From Oscillospiraceae bacterium (lineage in GTDB: Bacteria; Bacillota; Clostridia; Oscillospirales; JAAYXM01): 64,000 nt of DNA. This document shows positions 6,996 to 16,604 of the stretch, in pieces. The stretch lies in assembly GCA_015067485.1 (NCBI GenBank), contig SVMJ01000003.1, forward strand, positions 62,001-126,000. The letters are read 5' to 3'. The first letter of the stretch is position 1. Each line of letters opens with the position of its first letter. The notes below the pieces were generated by a model. That model did not search any database. It was not told the DNA's origin and saw only the letters and a list, made by a program, of their open reading frames with translations. The position numbers and the translations under genes are program-made.

Positions 6996-9173
6996 TTATC
7001 TCTCTTTGACATACAAAACCGCATAGCCTGAGAAGAAGTCCTTCGGAATCGTCAGCACTACCCCGTCATCTTTTTCTACAAATGGAACAGATTTTGCATT
7101 CTCCTGTTCAGGAGAATGGATACTGACAGAATTCACCTTGATCGGAAGATTCAACTTCAACTGCAGTTCCGGGAGTTTCGGTGCACCGTCAACAAACGTT
7201 GGTGCCTCGTCTTCATGACCAATAAGGCAGGGCTCTTTCGGGAGCCAGCCGTCTGTGTTCAGAAGATGTACCGCATATCCACCTTCAACCGCAAAAGCAC
7301 TTACCATGACATCTTCGAATCCGGACTCAATGCTTAAAACAGGAGTTCCAACAAACAGTTCCAAAAGTGTGCCGGTAGTATTACGTAAAATGTCGATCAC
7401 ATACGGTGCCGCCGGAACACGTACAGGGTCCGAATTACGTCGGGGCGACCACACAGAACCTTGTGCTTCGCCGTGATTGGAATCAAAGCCCATCCAAATC
7501 ACTTCACCTTTTCCGACTGTCTGGCGCATACCAATACAAGTGCCGTCTTCCAAAGTGGCTACGGCATCGACTTCCCCGCTGAATGCAACACGAGTTTTGC
7601 AAGCCGTCATAGAAAGTTCTTTCCCGCAATAGGAAACTTTGACAGGTCCTACCTTATCACATTCTTTCGCGGTCGCTTTGATGCCGAAAATTTCGCAAAT
7701 TTCCGAGAGAGTGCGATGGCTTCCGTTTTCCTGAAAGCAAGCAAAATCGCCAAAAATGAAGAGTCTGCCACCATCTTCAGCATATGAACGCAGTTTTCTC
7801 AGTTCTGCATCATCCGCCATTGCAACATACGGCATCACGATATTTTTATGCTCTGCCAAAATCTCCGCTGTATCATTTTCGAAAATCATGTCAGACGTAA
7901 GATTTTTTGCATAAGCTGCATGCACCATTCCGAACATTGGAATCATGTAGCGTGCTTCCGCGTCTTCGGTCAAATCGCGTGTCTTTTTCGACATATAGAA
8001 GCTTAAATCTTTCATCTTCTTCGGTGCGCGATACAACACTTCGTTCTTCTTTTCAAAGTCGCGATAGAATTTTTCAATTTCAACCAAGCTGAACCCTTCG
8101 GGGGTTGCGGTAAATAACTGACCCCAAGAACGCGACATTGCAAACGCGGCATACATATCGCTCTTGCCCATCGGATAGAACATGGACATTGAAGGAACAT
8201 CTTTGCGCTGACCCTGCGCATAACGCTGAACCGCCTCCACCATATAATAATGGATGGAATAGCGCTGCAAGCAGTCAAGACAGTTTTCCTGGAACATGAA
8301 ATCCCAGTATTCCGGGACATCGTCGAAGGGGTACGCGGTGCGGTTATGCAAGACACAGCCGGAGGTGTAGTTCGGATACAGGTTCTTATGTCCGCGCTTT
8401 TCATAATGTTTGTAAATACGGCGGTAAAAATCTGACGTGCTTTTATGCTTAAATTGAATCCACGCAAGAAACATCGGACTGCTGTAATCACCGTAGAACG
8501 CATCCCAATCTTCCGGCTGCGGTAATGTATATCCGCTTTCTTCCAAGAACTTCTTTCTGCAATGTTCACAAGCGCAGGAATGTCCGTTTCCAAAGTACTG
8601 GACATCATCGTTCATAATACCGTCTACCCCGGCATCGATCAGATCATCCAAATGCTTGCAATACGCTTCGAAATAATCCGGGTTATTAAAGCAGAAACAA
8701 TGGCTCGCATAATTGCTTCCTTCTCTTTCCCCGGTTTTACCGCTTACCTGACACCAATCCAAGACATGCTTTCCTTCCATCATGGGGTCTTCGATCAAGT
8801 GTGTTATAATTTTAGGCCAATTTTCGACCGAGCATTCCCCGTTTGCGTAAGAGCGATACTCACCCTCAAGGCGTCGCCACCCATCTGCAATGCGGAGATT
8901 GTGCATCAAAGAAGAACTGTGATGCTCAACTACTTTGATTCCATACTTGTGGAAATGTTCCACAACTTTACGCATACATGCGATGATTTTATCCCAGTAA
9001 GGATAGTAGGAAAAGCGGAAGTGTGCGCAGCCGTGATTGATAACGGTTGTAACACCCGCTTCCACATACGGTTGAACGGCACGTTCAAAATCCTCATCGG
9101 TATAATCGAACACTTCTTTCGCATTGATCCAATACCAACCAAAGCGTTCTTCCCATTGATTTTGCACCTTCAT
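6996..9173 (-). CDS. Glycoside-hydrolase-like TIM-barrel protein (beta-galactosidase-type layout)
   Basis: This 725-aa cytosolic protein has no signal peptide. The N-terminal ~380 residues look like a GH42/GHL-type barrel: a HxxxSSLMHN segment, NNPDYFEAYCKHLDDLIDAGVDGIMNDD, and a CxCEHCRKKF cysteine cluster near 205. The middle (~390-560) resembles the glutamine-amidotransferase-like trimerisation domain of GH42 enzymes, and a beta-rich tail follows. I cannot assign a numbered family or the catalytic acids with confidence. It is divergent from a PfoR-type transporter gene, which suggests import and cleavage of an oligosaccharide; that is inference from position. GGAGG lies upstream of the ATG. 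Confidence 0.7.
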   Translation of the reverse strand: MKVQNQWEERFGWYWINAKEVFDYTDEDFERAVQPYVEAGVTTVINHGCAHFRFSYYPYWDKIIACMRKVVEHFHKYGIKVVEHHSSSLMHNLRIADGWRRLEGEYRSYANGECSVENWPKIITHLIEDPMMEGKHVLDWCQVSGKTGEREGSNYASHCFCFNNPDYFEAYCKHLDDLIDAGVDGIMNDDVQYFGNGHSCACEHCRKKFLEESGYTLPQPEDWDAFYGDYSSPMFLAWIQFKHKSTSDFYRRIYKHYEKRGHKNLYPNYTSGCVLHNRTAYPFDDVPEYWDFMFQENCLDCLQRYSIHYYMVEAVQRYAQGQRKDVPSMSMFYPMGKSDMYAAFAMSRSWGQLFTATPEGFSLVEIEKFYRDFEKKNEVLYRAPKKMKDLSFYMSKKTRDLTEDAEARYMIPMFGMVHAAYAKNLTSDMIFENDTAEILAEHKNIVMPYVAMADDAELRKLRSYAEDGGRLFIFGDFACFQENGSHRTLSEICEIFGIKATAKECDKVGPVKVSYCGKELSMTACKTRVAFSGEVDAVATLEDGTCIGMRQTVGKGEVIWMGFDSNHGEAQGSVWSPRRNSDPVRVPAAPYVIDILRNTTGTLLELFVGTPVLSIESGFEDVMVSAFAVEGGYAVHLLNTDGWLPKEPCLIGHEDEAPTFVDGAPKLPELQLKLNLPIKVNSVSIHSPEQENAKSVPFVEKDDGVVLTIPKDFFSGYAVLYVKER

Positions 9174-9206
9174 AAAGCGCCTCCGAATACATTATTTTTC
9201 AAGTAA

Positions 9207-9235
9207 AGAATACCGCCCGAGCGAATGAATGTCAA
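9207..9235 (-). promoter_or_regulatory. Promoter of the glycosidase-like gene
   Basis: TTGACA (9230-9235) and TATTCT (9207-9212) have a 17-base spacer. This promoter is back to back with the one for the pfoR-like gene. Confidence 0.75.
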
Positions 9236-9262
9236 GTATTTTTTCTTGATTGTTTTTCGGGG

Positions 9263-9291
9263 TTGACAACACAATTTAACAGTAGTACAAT
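9263..9291 (+). promoter_or_regulatory. Promoter of the PfoR-like gene
   Basis: TTGACA (9263-9268) and TACAAT (9286-9291) have a 17-base spacer, 34 bases before the chosen ATG. Confidence 0.8.
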
Positions 9292-9325
9292 TACACACAA
9301 ACAAACAACAACGGAGGTATGGGAA

Positions 9326-10366
9326 ATGGGAAAGTTTCGTGAATTTCTGAAACGAAAAGATATTGTATTTTCTGTCAAACGCTACTTCATCGACGGACTG
9401 AGTTCGATGGCGATTGGTTTGTTCAGCACGCTGATCATCGGTTTGATCATTCAAACGCTTGGCGATCAGTTGACTTTACTTTTTGGTCAGAATGTTGTTT
9501 TTGATGCTTTGATCGAACTCGGCAATACCGCCAAAGGACTTATGGGCGCCGGTATCGGTGTCGCAGTATCCTACGGCTTAAAAGCACCGCCGCTTGTTGC
9601 GTTCTCCGGGATTATTACCGGTATGCTGGGTTCAACGCTCGGCGGTCCTGCAGGTGCATTTGTTGCTTCTGCAATCGGCTGTGAATTCGGCAAAGCGATT
9701 TCGAAAGAAACCAAAGTCGACATCATCGTTACCCCTGCCATTACATTGTTCTTTGGTTTGATTGCCGCAAAAACCATCGGTCCTGCGGTTGACTGGTTGA
9801 TGACCGGTCTTGGTGTTGTCATCATGCGTGCGACCGAATTGCAGCCATTCTTCATGGGCATCGCAGTTTCTGTGATCATGGGTCTTGTACTCACTGCACC
9901 GATTTCCAGCGCGGCACTTGCGATCATGCTCAACTTGAGCGGGCTTGCAGCAGGTGCGGCAACCGTCGGTTGTTCCGCACAGATGATTGGCTTTGCAATC
10001 ATCAGTTATCGCGAAAACAAAATGGGTGGTTTCATCGCGCAAGGCATCGGAACTTCCATGTTGCAGGTTCCGAACATTGTCCGTAACTTCTGGATTGTCG
10101 TACCGCCCACGCTTGCATCCGCAGTGCTTGGTCCGCTTTCCACCATGGTATTCCACATGGAAAACAACCCTGCAGGTGCAGGTATGGGTACCAGCGGTCT
10201 GGTTGGTCAGATCAACACATTCCAGACCATGGGCTTCACGCTTCCCGTTTTGCTCCAAGTTCTTCTCTTACATGTCGTACTTCCTGCTATTCTCTCTTAT
10301 ATGTTCTACGTAGTGCTCCGCCGCATGGGTAAAATCAAAGACGGCGACATGAAGCTCGATCTGTAA
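9326..10366 (+). CDS. PfoR-type PTS EIIC-like membrane protein
   Basis: This is a 346-aa integral membrane protein with about nine to ten hydrophobic segments rich in Gly and Ala. It resembles the PTS_EIIC_2/PfoR family, named for a perfringolysin regulator in Clostridium. The start at 9326 has GGAGG eight bases upstream; the longer frame from 9263 would begin inside the promoter. No PTS IIA, IIB or HPr gene is nearby, so energy coupling and substrate are unknown. The divergent glycosidase-like gene is the only hint of a sugar substrate. Confidence 0.8.
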   Translation: MGKFREFLKRKDIVFSVKRYFIDGLSSMAIGLFSTLIIGLIIQTLGDQLTLLFGQNVVFDALIELGNTAKGLMGAGIGVAVSYGLKAPPLVAFSGIITGMLGSTLGGPAGAFVASAIGCEFGKAISKETKVDIIVTPAITLFFGLIAAKTIGPAVDWLMTGLGVVIMRATELQPFFMGIAVSVIMGLVLTAPISSAALAIMLNLSGLAAGAATVGCSAQMIGFAIISYRENKMGGFIAQGIGTSMLQVPNIVRNFWIVVPPTLASAVLGPLSTMVFHMENNPAGAGMGTSGLVGQINTFQTMGFTLPVLLQVLLLHVVLPAILSYMFYVVLRRMGKIKDGDMKLDL

Positions 10367-10378
10367 ACTACATAATAC

Positions 10379-10412
10379 AAAAGCGATGTGAGAAATTCTC
10401 ACATCGCTTTTT
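10379..10412. terminator. Bidirectional terminator between pfoR-like and radA
   Basis: An AAAAGCGATGTGAGAA/TTCTCACATCGCTTTTT hairpin lies between the convergent genes, with A/T runs on both sides. Confidence 0.85.
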
Positions 10413-10415
10413 CGT

Positions 10416-11771
10416 TTATGACAAACACGCTTTGATCGCATCCCGAATGTTTTTGACCGGGATGATCTCGATTCCATCGATATCCCCCACATCCTTCGCA
10501 TTTTGAAGTGGGAGAATGCACTTTCGGAAGCCGAGGCGTTTGATTTCTTTAACACGTTGTTGTGCCCCTGTTACCGCGCGCAACTCCCCTGTCAAACCGA
10601 CTTCACCGAACGCGGCAAGGTCGGACGGAATCGCAATATCCTTACAACTGGAAGCAACCGCCAAAATTGTCGGCAAGTCTGCTGCAGGTTCATCCAGGCG
10701 AAGACCGCCGATAACATTGATAAACGCATCGCAAGTCGCAACACGGTATCCTGCACGTTTTTCCAAAACCGCAAGGAGTAACATTGCGCGATTATAGTCC
10801 AAACCGTTGCTCATACGGCGCGGTGTTCCGTATCCGGACGTTGCAACCAGTGCTTGGATTTCAGCCAAAACCGGGCGCGAGCCTTCCATCACACAGGCGA
10901 CACAAGTGCCGGAAACATTCCCGGGTCGCCCTTCCAGCAATGCGGCTGATGGGTTTTCGATTTCCACCAAACCTGCATTCCGCATTTCAAAAACACCGAT
11001 TTCATTAGTGGAACCATAACGGTTTTTTGCCGCACGCAAGATGCGATAGGTCATGTTCCGATCGCCTTCAAAGTAGAGAACACAGTCCACCATGTGTTCC
11101 AGTACTTTCGGACCTGCAATCAGGCCCTCTTTGTTGACATGACCAACAACGAACACTGTGATATCATTACTTTTTGCAAATTCCATGAGTGCCATCGTGC
11201 ATTCTTTGACCTGCGCGACACTTCCCGCCGCAGAGGTCATATCGCTTTTGTAGACAGTTTGAATGGAGTCAACGATCAAAACTTCCGGGCGTAATTTATC
11301 CGCCGCGCGAATCACATCGTCGATTTCGGTTTCCGAATAGATATAAAGATCCGCCGCGTTCACGCCCAAGCGTTCCGCACGCATTTTGACCTGCCTCTGT
11401 GATTCTTCGCCCGAAATATAAAGTACTTTATGACGACCGCAAAGATGTGCACAAATTTGCAATAATATGGTGGATTTACCAATGCCCGGTTCACCGCCGA
11501 CCAGCACCAGCGAGCCTTTGACCGCTCCGCCGCCGAGTACTCGGTTTAATTCTTTCATTCCCGTATCAAAACGGGTTTCGTCTCCCGTCCCGATTTCGGT
11601 GATCGAGAGAACTTCACCGCGTGGTGTTCGGGAAGATGCCTGCGTTCCTTTTTTCACAACCGCAGTTTCTTCCACCAAAGTATTCCACTCCCCGCACGTG
11701 GGGCATTTTCCGTACCATTTGGCGGTCTCGTTTCCACATGAACTGCACACGAAAACTGTTTTCGACTTCAC
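10416..11771 (-). CDS. radA: DNA repair protein RadA
   Basis: This 451-aa protein is the usual family length. It has an N-terminal C4 zinc finger (CSSCG...CPTCGEW, about 9-28), a RecA-like core with Walker A GEPGIGKST (about 93-101), the KNRYG motif near 253, and a C-terminal Lon-protease-like domain. RadA processes branched recombination intermediates. The start is a GTG behind an AGGTGA ribosome-binding site, eight bases after the cwlD stop, so the two are probably co-transcribed. Confidence 0.96.
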   Translation of the reverse strand: MKSKTVFVCSSCGNETAKWYGKCPTCGEWNTLVEETAVVKKGTQASSRTPRGEVLSITEIGTGDETRFDTGMKELNRVLGGGAVKGSLVLVGGEPGIGKSTILLQICAHLCGRHKVLYISGEESQRQVKMRAERLGVNAADLYIYSETEIDDVIRAADKLRPEVLIVDSIQTVYKSDMTSAAGSVAQVKECTMALMEFAKSNDITVFVVGHVNKEGLIAGPKVLEHMVDCVLYFEGDRNMTYRILRAAKNRYGSTNEIGVFEMRNAGLVEIENPSAALLEGRPGNVSGTCVACVMEGSRPVLAEIQALVATSGYGTPRRMSNGLDYNRAMLLLAVLEKRAGYRVATCDAFINVIGGLRLDEPAADLPTILAVASSCKDIAIPSDLAAFGEVGLTGELRAVTGAQQRVKEIKRLGFRKCILPLQNAKDVGDIDGIEIIPVKNIRDAIKACLS

Positions 11772-11779
11772 ACAATCAC

Positions 11780-12493
11780 CTACCTGTTATACTTCAAATA
11801 CGCATTTACAATACATCCCGCGATTTTTGTTTGATAATCATCATCAGAGAGCATCGCTTCTTCGCGGTAATTACTCAAAAAACCACACTCTACCAAAACC
11901 GCAGGACATTGGATATGTTGTAACAAGTAATGTCCATGTTCTGCCGTTTTCGCAACTCGATGGTTTTCTTTGTCTAAGTTTGACACCATCTCCGATTGAA
12001 GGAGTTTTGCCAAACGTTTGGAATCATCCTGGTTTGGTGAATAAAACACCTGTGCCCCATGACAACTTTCCCCTTGATACGAATTCAAATGGACACTGAT
12101 AAAGCTCGCACGCCGCATGGAATTTGCCAATTTCACACGATTTTTCAAATCAGCATTTTTCCGAGAGCGTATCGTGGTGTCAAACTCGGATGAAAGCAGA
12201 TAGTCCCCATCACGCGTCAGAGCATTGGAAACACCAAACAATCCCAGAAGTGCGGCGGTTTTTTCCGCAATCGCGAGATTGATACCCTTTTCCACCGTCC
12301 CGTTTTTTCCAACCGCTCCCCCGTCGATCCCACCATGTCCGGGATCGAGCAAAACCGCACAATCACGATCAACACGTTCGGAAAAGACGTGCGAAAACTT
12401 CAATGTCGGTTCAAACAACGCCGCAAAGAGGAGTAGCACCAGCGCCGTAACACGAACATAACTCCACCGCAATCCGATCACCCCCATATACAA
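11780..12493 (-). CDS. cwlD: N-acetylmuramoyl-L-alanine amidase, CwlD type
   Basis: This 237-aa protein has one N-terminal membrane segment (about 13-25) and an Amidase_3 domain. The zinc ligands are seen in LDPGHGG, the Glu of VEKGIN, and SVHLN; the catalytic Glu lies in VECGFLSN. CwlD makes muramic lactam in spore cortex, which fits the SipL-like gene elsewhere in the window. Start choice is uncertain: a TTG at 12472 follows GGGGGTG better than the ATGs at 12493 or 12487. Confidence 0.85.
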   Translation of the reverse strand: MYMGVIGLRWSYVRVTALVLLLFAALFEPTLKFSHVFSERVDRDCAVLLDPGHGGIDGGAVGKNGTVEKGINLAIAEKTAALLGLFGVSNALTRDGDYLLSSEFDTTIRSRKNADLKNRVKLANSMRRASFISVHLNSYQGESCHGAQVFYSPNQDDSKRLAKLLQSEMVSNLDKENHRVAKTAEHGHYLLQHIQCPAVLVECGFLSNYREEAMLSDDDYQTKIAGCIVNAYLKYNR

Positions 12494-12517
12494 TATGGAA
12501 GAGATGGCGAAACTATG

Positions 12518-13057
12518 TTAGCACTCAGTTTTTTCTCTCTGGTAGTACAAATAGTCACGCAAAAACAATTTGCGTGATCCCAGAAAATAACCAAGACCCG
12601 ACGCGATAGGAATCACAAACACCGGGAGAAAATACAGAATCGGGGTTTGCTCAATCAATGAGAAAAGCGATGCAAACGGAAAGAACCAAATACGGTAGAA
12701 GAGTTCAGCGATTCCCTGATCCATAAACATACCGACAGAAATTCCGCACACGTTACAAATAAATGCAAGTGTCGCAACTAAAAAAGACGGAATCACAGCA
12801 AAAAGACCTGAAATCAAACCACGGATTAGCGAAATTTCACCACCGCTTCTTTTTTGAAACAAATGGTCTGATGCCCCCACTTTCCAGGAATCGTGGTACG
12901 GCAGGAAGCACGCCAGCGCGATGCAGATGACCGCACAAATCGAACTGACCACCCAATGCGACCACGCCCCAAGAAAACCAATCACCAACACCGAACCAAT
13001 CAGCGCGATGATATGGTCAAAAAAGAGCGAGAGACTCCATTTTAAATAAGACTTCAT
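12518..13057 (-). CDS. Unknown membrane protein, four segments
   Basis: This 179-aa protein has hydrophobic segments at about 13-33, 36-53, 82-104 and 137-160, and a basic C-terminus. I recognise no family. It starts with an ATGA overlap on the thiN stop, so it belongs to the same transcript as thiN, rsgA and prkC. The Lys/Arg-rich cytosolic loop (about 55-78) is the only other notable feature. Confidence 0.75.
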   Translation of the reverse strand: MKSYLKWSLSLFFDHIIALIGSVLVIGFLGAWSHWVVSSICAVICIALACFLPYHDSWKVGASDHLFQKRSGGEISLIRGLISGLFAVIPSFLVATLAFICNVCGISVGMFMDQGIAELFYRIWFFPFASLFSLIEQTPILYFLPVFVIPIASGLGYFLGSRKLFLRDYLYYQREKTEC

Positions 13058-13689
13058 CGTTTCACATCCTTACTGTATACGATCAGCGCGCGTCCGGTTT
13101 CGATCCGAACAGTGAATTCATCACAAACCGCTTCATTGCTCACGCTGATGATCTGCTTACGTTGTAAAATCGCATCTTTAAGCGGATATTTCAAACCTTT
13201 GAGTGTCACGCCGATCAATTCCCGATCCAGCGGAACAATCGATACATAGGGAAAATCCGGATCACGCGACAGTTTCCTCTCGCCGCCGGAATGAAACAGA
13301 AAGCGATTACACTCATCCACCACTTCCGCGTATACATTTTCTTCAAAAAGAAATTCCAGAAGCGATAAATTTGCAAGAAAGTGATCCCCGCGCCCCCCCG
13401 TTGCGGCGGCGATATAGATAGTTTTTGCACCATGCTCCAATGCGTGTTGCACCGCGCAGTACAAATCCGTTTCGTCTTTTTCGCGTGGCAGACGAGAACT
13501 TTCTTGTACGTCAAATTCTTTTTCACAGGAATCTCCGTCACCAATCCAAAAATCGCAGGCGATCCCCACTTGTTTTGCGGTGTCAATTCCGCCATCTGCA
13601 CAAATCACATAGTCCGACTGTTTGTGAAGTGTCATCAAATAACTCGGGTCTGCACACGGTGCCGCACCGATTATCAAGCAAGTGCTCAT
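13054..13689 (-). CDS. thiN: Thiamine pyrophosphokinase
   Basis: This 211-aa protein forms thiamine diphosphate from thiamine and ATP. Family motifs are ADGGID (about 31-36), GDGDS (about 50-54), and EKDETDLYCAV (about 69-79), followed by GGRGDH. The start at 13689 overlaps the rsgA stop as ATGA; an upstream frame to 13710 is not needed. The order rsgA-thiN is common in Firmicutes (rpe often lies between but is absent here). Confidence 0.93.
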   Translation of the reverse strand: MSTCLIIGAAPCADPSYLMTLHKQSDYVICADGGIDTAKQVGIACDFWIGDGDSCEKEFDVQESSRLPREKDETDLYCAVQHALEHGAKTIYIAAATGGRGDHFLANLSLLEFLFEENVYAEVVDECNRFLFHSGGERKLSRDPDFPYVSIVPLDRELIGVTLKGLKYPLKDAILQRKQIISVSNEAVCDEFTVRIETGRALIVYSKDVKR

Positions 13690-14582
13690 CGGGACTCTTT
13701 CCTTTCCCACGATTTGATTTCTTTCATACTTTGATAGAGTTTGACATAACTGTCATGGCGGGATTTTGCGATTTCGCCGTTTTCCACCGCTTGCAACACC
13801 GCACAACCACGGTCTTTGACATGTGCACAGTCCTGATACGCGCACATTCCCTCAAAGCGTTCCATTTCCGGAAAGCCGTGTTTCAAATCTTCGGGCGTGA
13901 TGAGTTCCATACGCTCGGTATCAAATGCCGAAAAACCGGGTGTGTCCGCAATCCAGGTATTGTGAGAAATGCGGAACAGTTCGCTGTGGCGCGTCGTATG
14001 ACGACCGCGCCCGATTTTCTCGTTAATGTCACCGGTTTCCAGGTTCAACGCGGGAGAAATCGCATTGATGACCGTGGATTTTCCAACCCCGGAATTCCCG
14101 GTAAATGCAGAAAGTTTCCCTGCGATCGCCTCTTTGAGCAAGTCTACGCCCTCACCTGTTTTTCCGCTGACACAAACTACGCGGAAACCCACAGATTCAT
14201 ACAGTTGTGCGAGATCTTCACCCGACGAAAGATCACACTTGTTAATGCAAATAATGACCTCCATGCCATAATGGACCGCAATCGCAGAAACACGGTCGAT
14301 CAAAAACAGATCGGTAACCGGCGGTGCTTGCGATACAACGATCACAAGCGCATCCAGATTACAAACGTGCGGGCGGATCAATTCATTTTTTCGCGGCAGG
14401 AGTTCTTGCAGGTATCCGTGTGTTTCATCTACCACTTGCACTTCACACCAATCACCGACACAGGGTTTCAGCCCGAGTTTTCTGAATTTTCCGCGTGCGC
14501 GGCATTCATAGACTCGGTCCCCGCTATCGACGTAATAGAACCCGCCAATTCCTTTGATAATACGTCCTTTTACAACTTCCAT
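13686..14582 (-). CDS. rsgA: Ribosome small-subunit-dependent GTPase A
   Basis: This 298-aa circularly permuted GTPase assists late 30S maturation. It has an OB-fold N-terminus, G4 NKCDL, G1 GNSGVGKST, G3 DTPGFS, and a C-terminal zinc finger (CAYQDCAHVKDRGC). The ATG at 14582 overlaps the prkC stop as TGATG. Confidence 0.96.
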   Translation of the reverse strand: MEVVKGRIIKGIGGFYYVDSGDRVYECRARGKFRKLGLKPCVGDWCEVQVVDETHGYLQELLPRKNELIRPHVCNLDALVIVVSQAPPVTDLFLIDRVSAIAVHYGMEVIICINKCDLSSGEDLAQLYESVGFRVVCVSGKTGEGVDLLKEAIAGKLSAFTGNSGVGKSTVINAISPALNLETGDINEKIGRGRHTTRHSELFRISHNTWIADTPGFSAFDTERMELITPEDLKHGFPEMERFEGMCAYQDCAHVKDRGCAVLQAVENGEIAKSRHDSYVKLYQSMKEIKSWERKESR

Positions 14583-16594
14583 CAATCAAACTTCACCGAA
14601 ACTTCGTTATAGAGTTTGTTGTCGATATAAATCGACACACTTTGTGTTCCGTTCCCGTGCACCGTGATGGTAGCACTACCTTCGCTTGCATTGTGCGACG
14701 AAGAGTACACAACGACACCGTTGATCTTTGCGCTAAGTGTAAACTGTTCGGGGCTCTGCGGCAATTTAATGGTGATCGTCCGAGACTTAGCATCTTGTGC
14801 CGGCGGCTGAACCGAGGGTTCTTCCTGTTGCACAGGCGGTTTCGGATCATCTGCAGGATTTTGTTCATTGCCACTCGGCGATTGCTGCTGTTGTTCCGAA
14901 ATACCCGAACTGATTTGCAGGTTGATTGCCGACTCTTTTTCGACCTCGGTGTTTTCTTTCACGCTCTGATAAACAACCGTCCCCTTCGCACGCGAGCTTT
15001 CCACTTCGCGTATGGTTCCGACATTCAGTCCAACACTCTTCAGTTCATCCTTTGCATCTTCAATCGGAAGACCGATCAGAAGCGGAACGGGAACCTTTTC
15101 TGTTTCGCCTTCTTCAGTTCCGCTTACATAGACCAAAACTGTGGATTCACTTTCCACTTGTGTCCCTTCGGTCGGCTCGGTACGAATGACATATCCTTCC
15201 GGAACTGTCTCGGATTTTTCAAGGACTACATCCATCTTTAGCCCTGCTTCATCCACGATGCGTTTTCTTGCCTGCTCTTCGGAAAGATTGACAAGATTTG
15301 GCATTTCAATAAACTCGGGGCCTTTACTGATCGTGATATAGATGGTTTCTCCGCTACGGATGGACTCGCCGACCGCAGGGCGCTGATCCATAACGTGATC
15401 GCGCTCATAACGGTCGCTGTATTCCTGTCCTTCTTCGCGGATCTTGAAATCGCGCATCGCTTCATTTTCCATGATTTCTTCATAGGTTTTCCCAAGTAGA
15501 TCGGGGACCGCCAATTCAGGCGCACCACCACCGCTGAACAGGGTCGCAAGCAGCGCGATGATACCGCAAACAAACACGCTTGCCGCAATGATTCCACCAA
15601 TCAGCAGGAAGTTGATACGAGGCTTTTCTTCTTCGTACAAATCTTCATCCCACTCATCTCCGGTCGGAAACGGCACAGTTTCTGCACTCTTGTCATGTAC
15701 AATCGGAACAGGACGGGTGTTTTTATCATCGTCGTTCTTCTCATCAACCGGTGCAAAGGAGATTTCGGGGTTTTTTCTGAAGGCTTCGAGATCCTGCAGC
15801 ATTTCTTCTGCGGAAGCATAACGCTGATTGATGTTTGAACACATCGCCTTCATCGTGATACGCTCGAGTGCCTCCGGGATATCCGGATTGATATCGCGCG
15901 GTGAAAGTGGCATAGAATTGATATGCTGAACCGCGATGGATACCGGGTTATCCCCTTCATACGGAAGTCTACCCGTAATCATTTCATAGAGCATGACACC
16001 CGTGGAATAAATGTCGGTACGAGTATCGATATGGGAACCCCTTGCCTGTTCGGGAGATATGTAATGAACAGAACCGAGCGCCTCGTTGTTGAGCGTTCCC
16101 TGCGTTGCGACAAAACGCGCAATTCCGAAATCGGTAACTTTGATCGTTCCGTCACGCAAAAGCATTACGTTATGAGGCTTGATGTCACGGTGAATGATTC
16201 CTTTTTCATGTGCGTGCTGCAATGCTTTCAAAATCTGCGTTACAAAATGGACGCTCTCTTTATAAGTCAATACGCCTTTTTTCTCCATGAACTGCTTGAG
16301 CGTGATCCCGTCAATTAGTTCCATAACGATATATTCCACCGAATTGGAGCGCGAAACGTCATAAATTGAAACAAGGTTCGGATGCGAAAGCATTGCTACT
16401 GCATGGCTCTCCGCATGAAAACGATTGCGGAATTCTTCGTCCTGCGCAAACTCGTCTTTCAAAACCTTGACTGCCACCAAACGATTCAAACGATGGCACA
16501 ACGCTTTATATACAACAGCCATACCGCCGGTCCCAATAATTTGTAGGATTTCATAGCGGTTGTCCAATAATTTCCCCAAATATTTATCCATCAT
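14582..16594 (-). CDS. prkC: Ser/Thr protein kinase with three PASTA repeats
   Basis: This 670-aa membrane kinase has a Hanks-type domain at about 13-275 (GTGGMAVVY, VAVKVL, HRDIKPHN, DFGIAR). A single membrane helix lies near 328-350. Three extracellular PASTA repeats (about 358-425, 426-495, 497-565) are followed by a Pro/Gln-rich linker and a 65-residue beta-rich tail. PASTA repeats bind muropeptides or lipid II. The partner phosphatase gene lies 10 bases upstream, and ireB, a known kinase substrate in Enterococcus, is at 31848. GAGGAGG precedes the start. Confidence 0.95.
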   Translation of the reverse strand: MMDKYLGKLLDNRYEILQIIGTGGMAVVYKALCHRLNRLVAVKVLKDEFAQDEEFRNRFHAESHAVAMLSHPNLVSIYDVSRSNSVEYIVMELIDGITLKQFMEKKGVLTYKESVHFVTQILKALQHAHEKGIIHRDIKPHNVMLLRDGTIKVTDFGIARFVATQGTLNNEALGSVHYISPEQARGSHIDTRTDIYSTGVMLYEMITGRLPYEGDNPVSIAVQHINSMPLSPRDINPDIPEALERITMKAMCSNINQRYASAEEMLQDLEAFRKNPEISFAPVDEKNDDDKNTRPVPIVHDKSAETVPFPTGDEWDEDLYEEEKPRINFLLIGGIIAASVFVCGIIALLATLFSGGGAPELAVPDLLGKTYEEIMENEAMRDFKIREEGQEYSDRYERDHVMDQRPAVGESIRSGETIYITISKGPEFIEMPNLVNLSEEQARKRIVDEAGLKMDVVLEKSETVPEGYVIRTEPTEGTQVESESTVLVYVSGTEEGETEKVPVPLLIGLPIEDAKDELKSVGLNVGTIREVESSRAKGTVVYQSVKENTEVEKESAINLQISSGISEQQQQSPSGNEQNPADDPKPPVQQEEPSVQPPAQDAKSRTITIKLPQSPEQFTLSAKINGVVVYSSSHNASEGSATITVHGNGTQSVSIYIDNKLYNEVSVKFD

Positions 16595-16604
16595 CTATCC
16601 CTCC

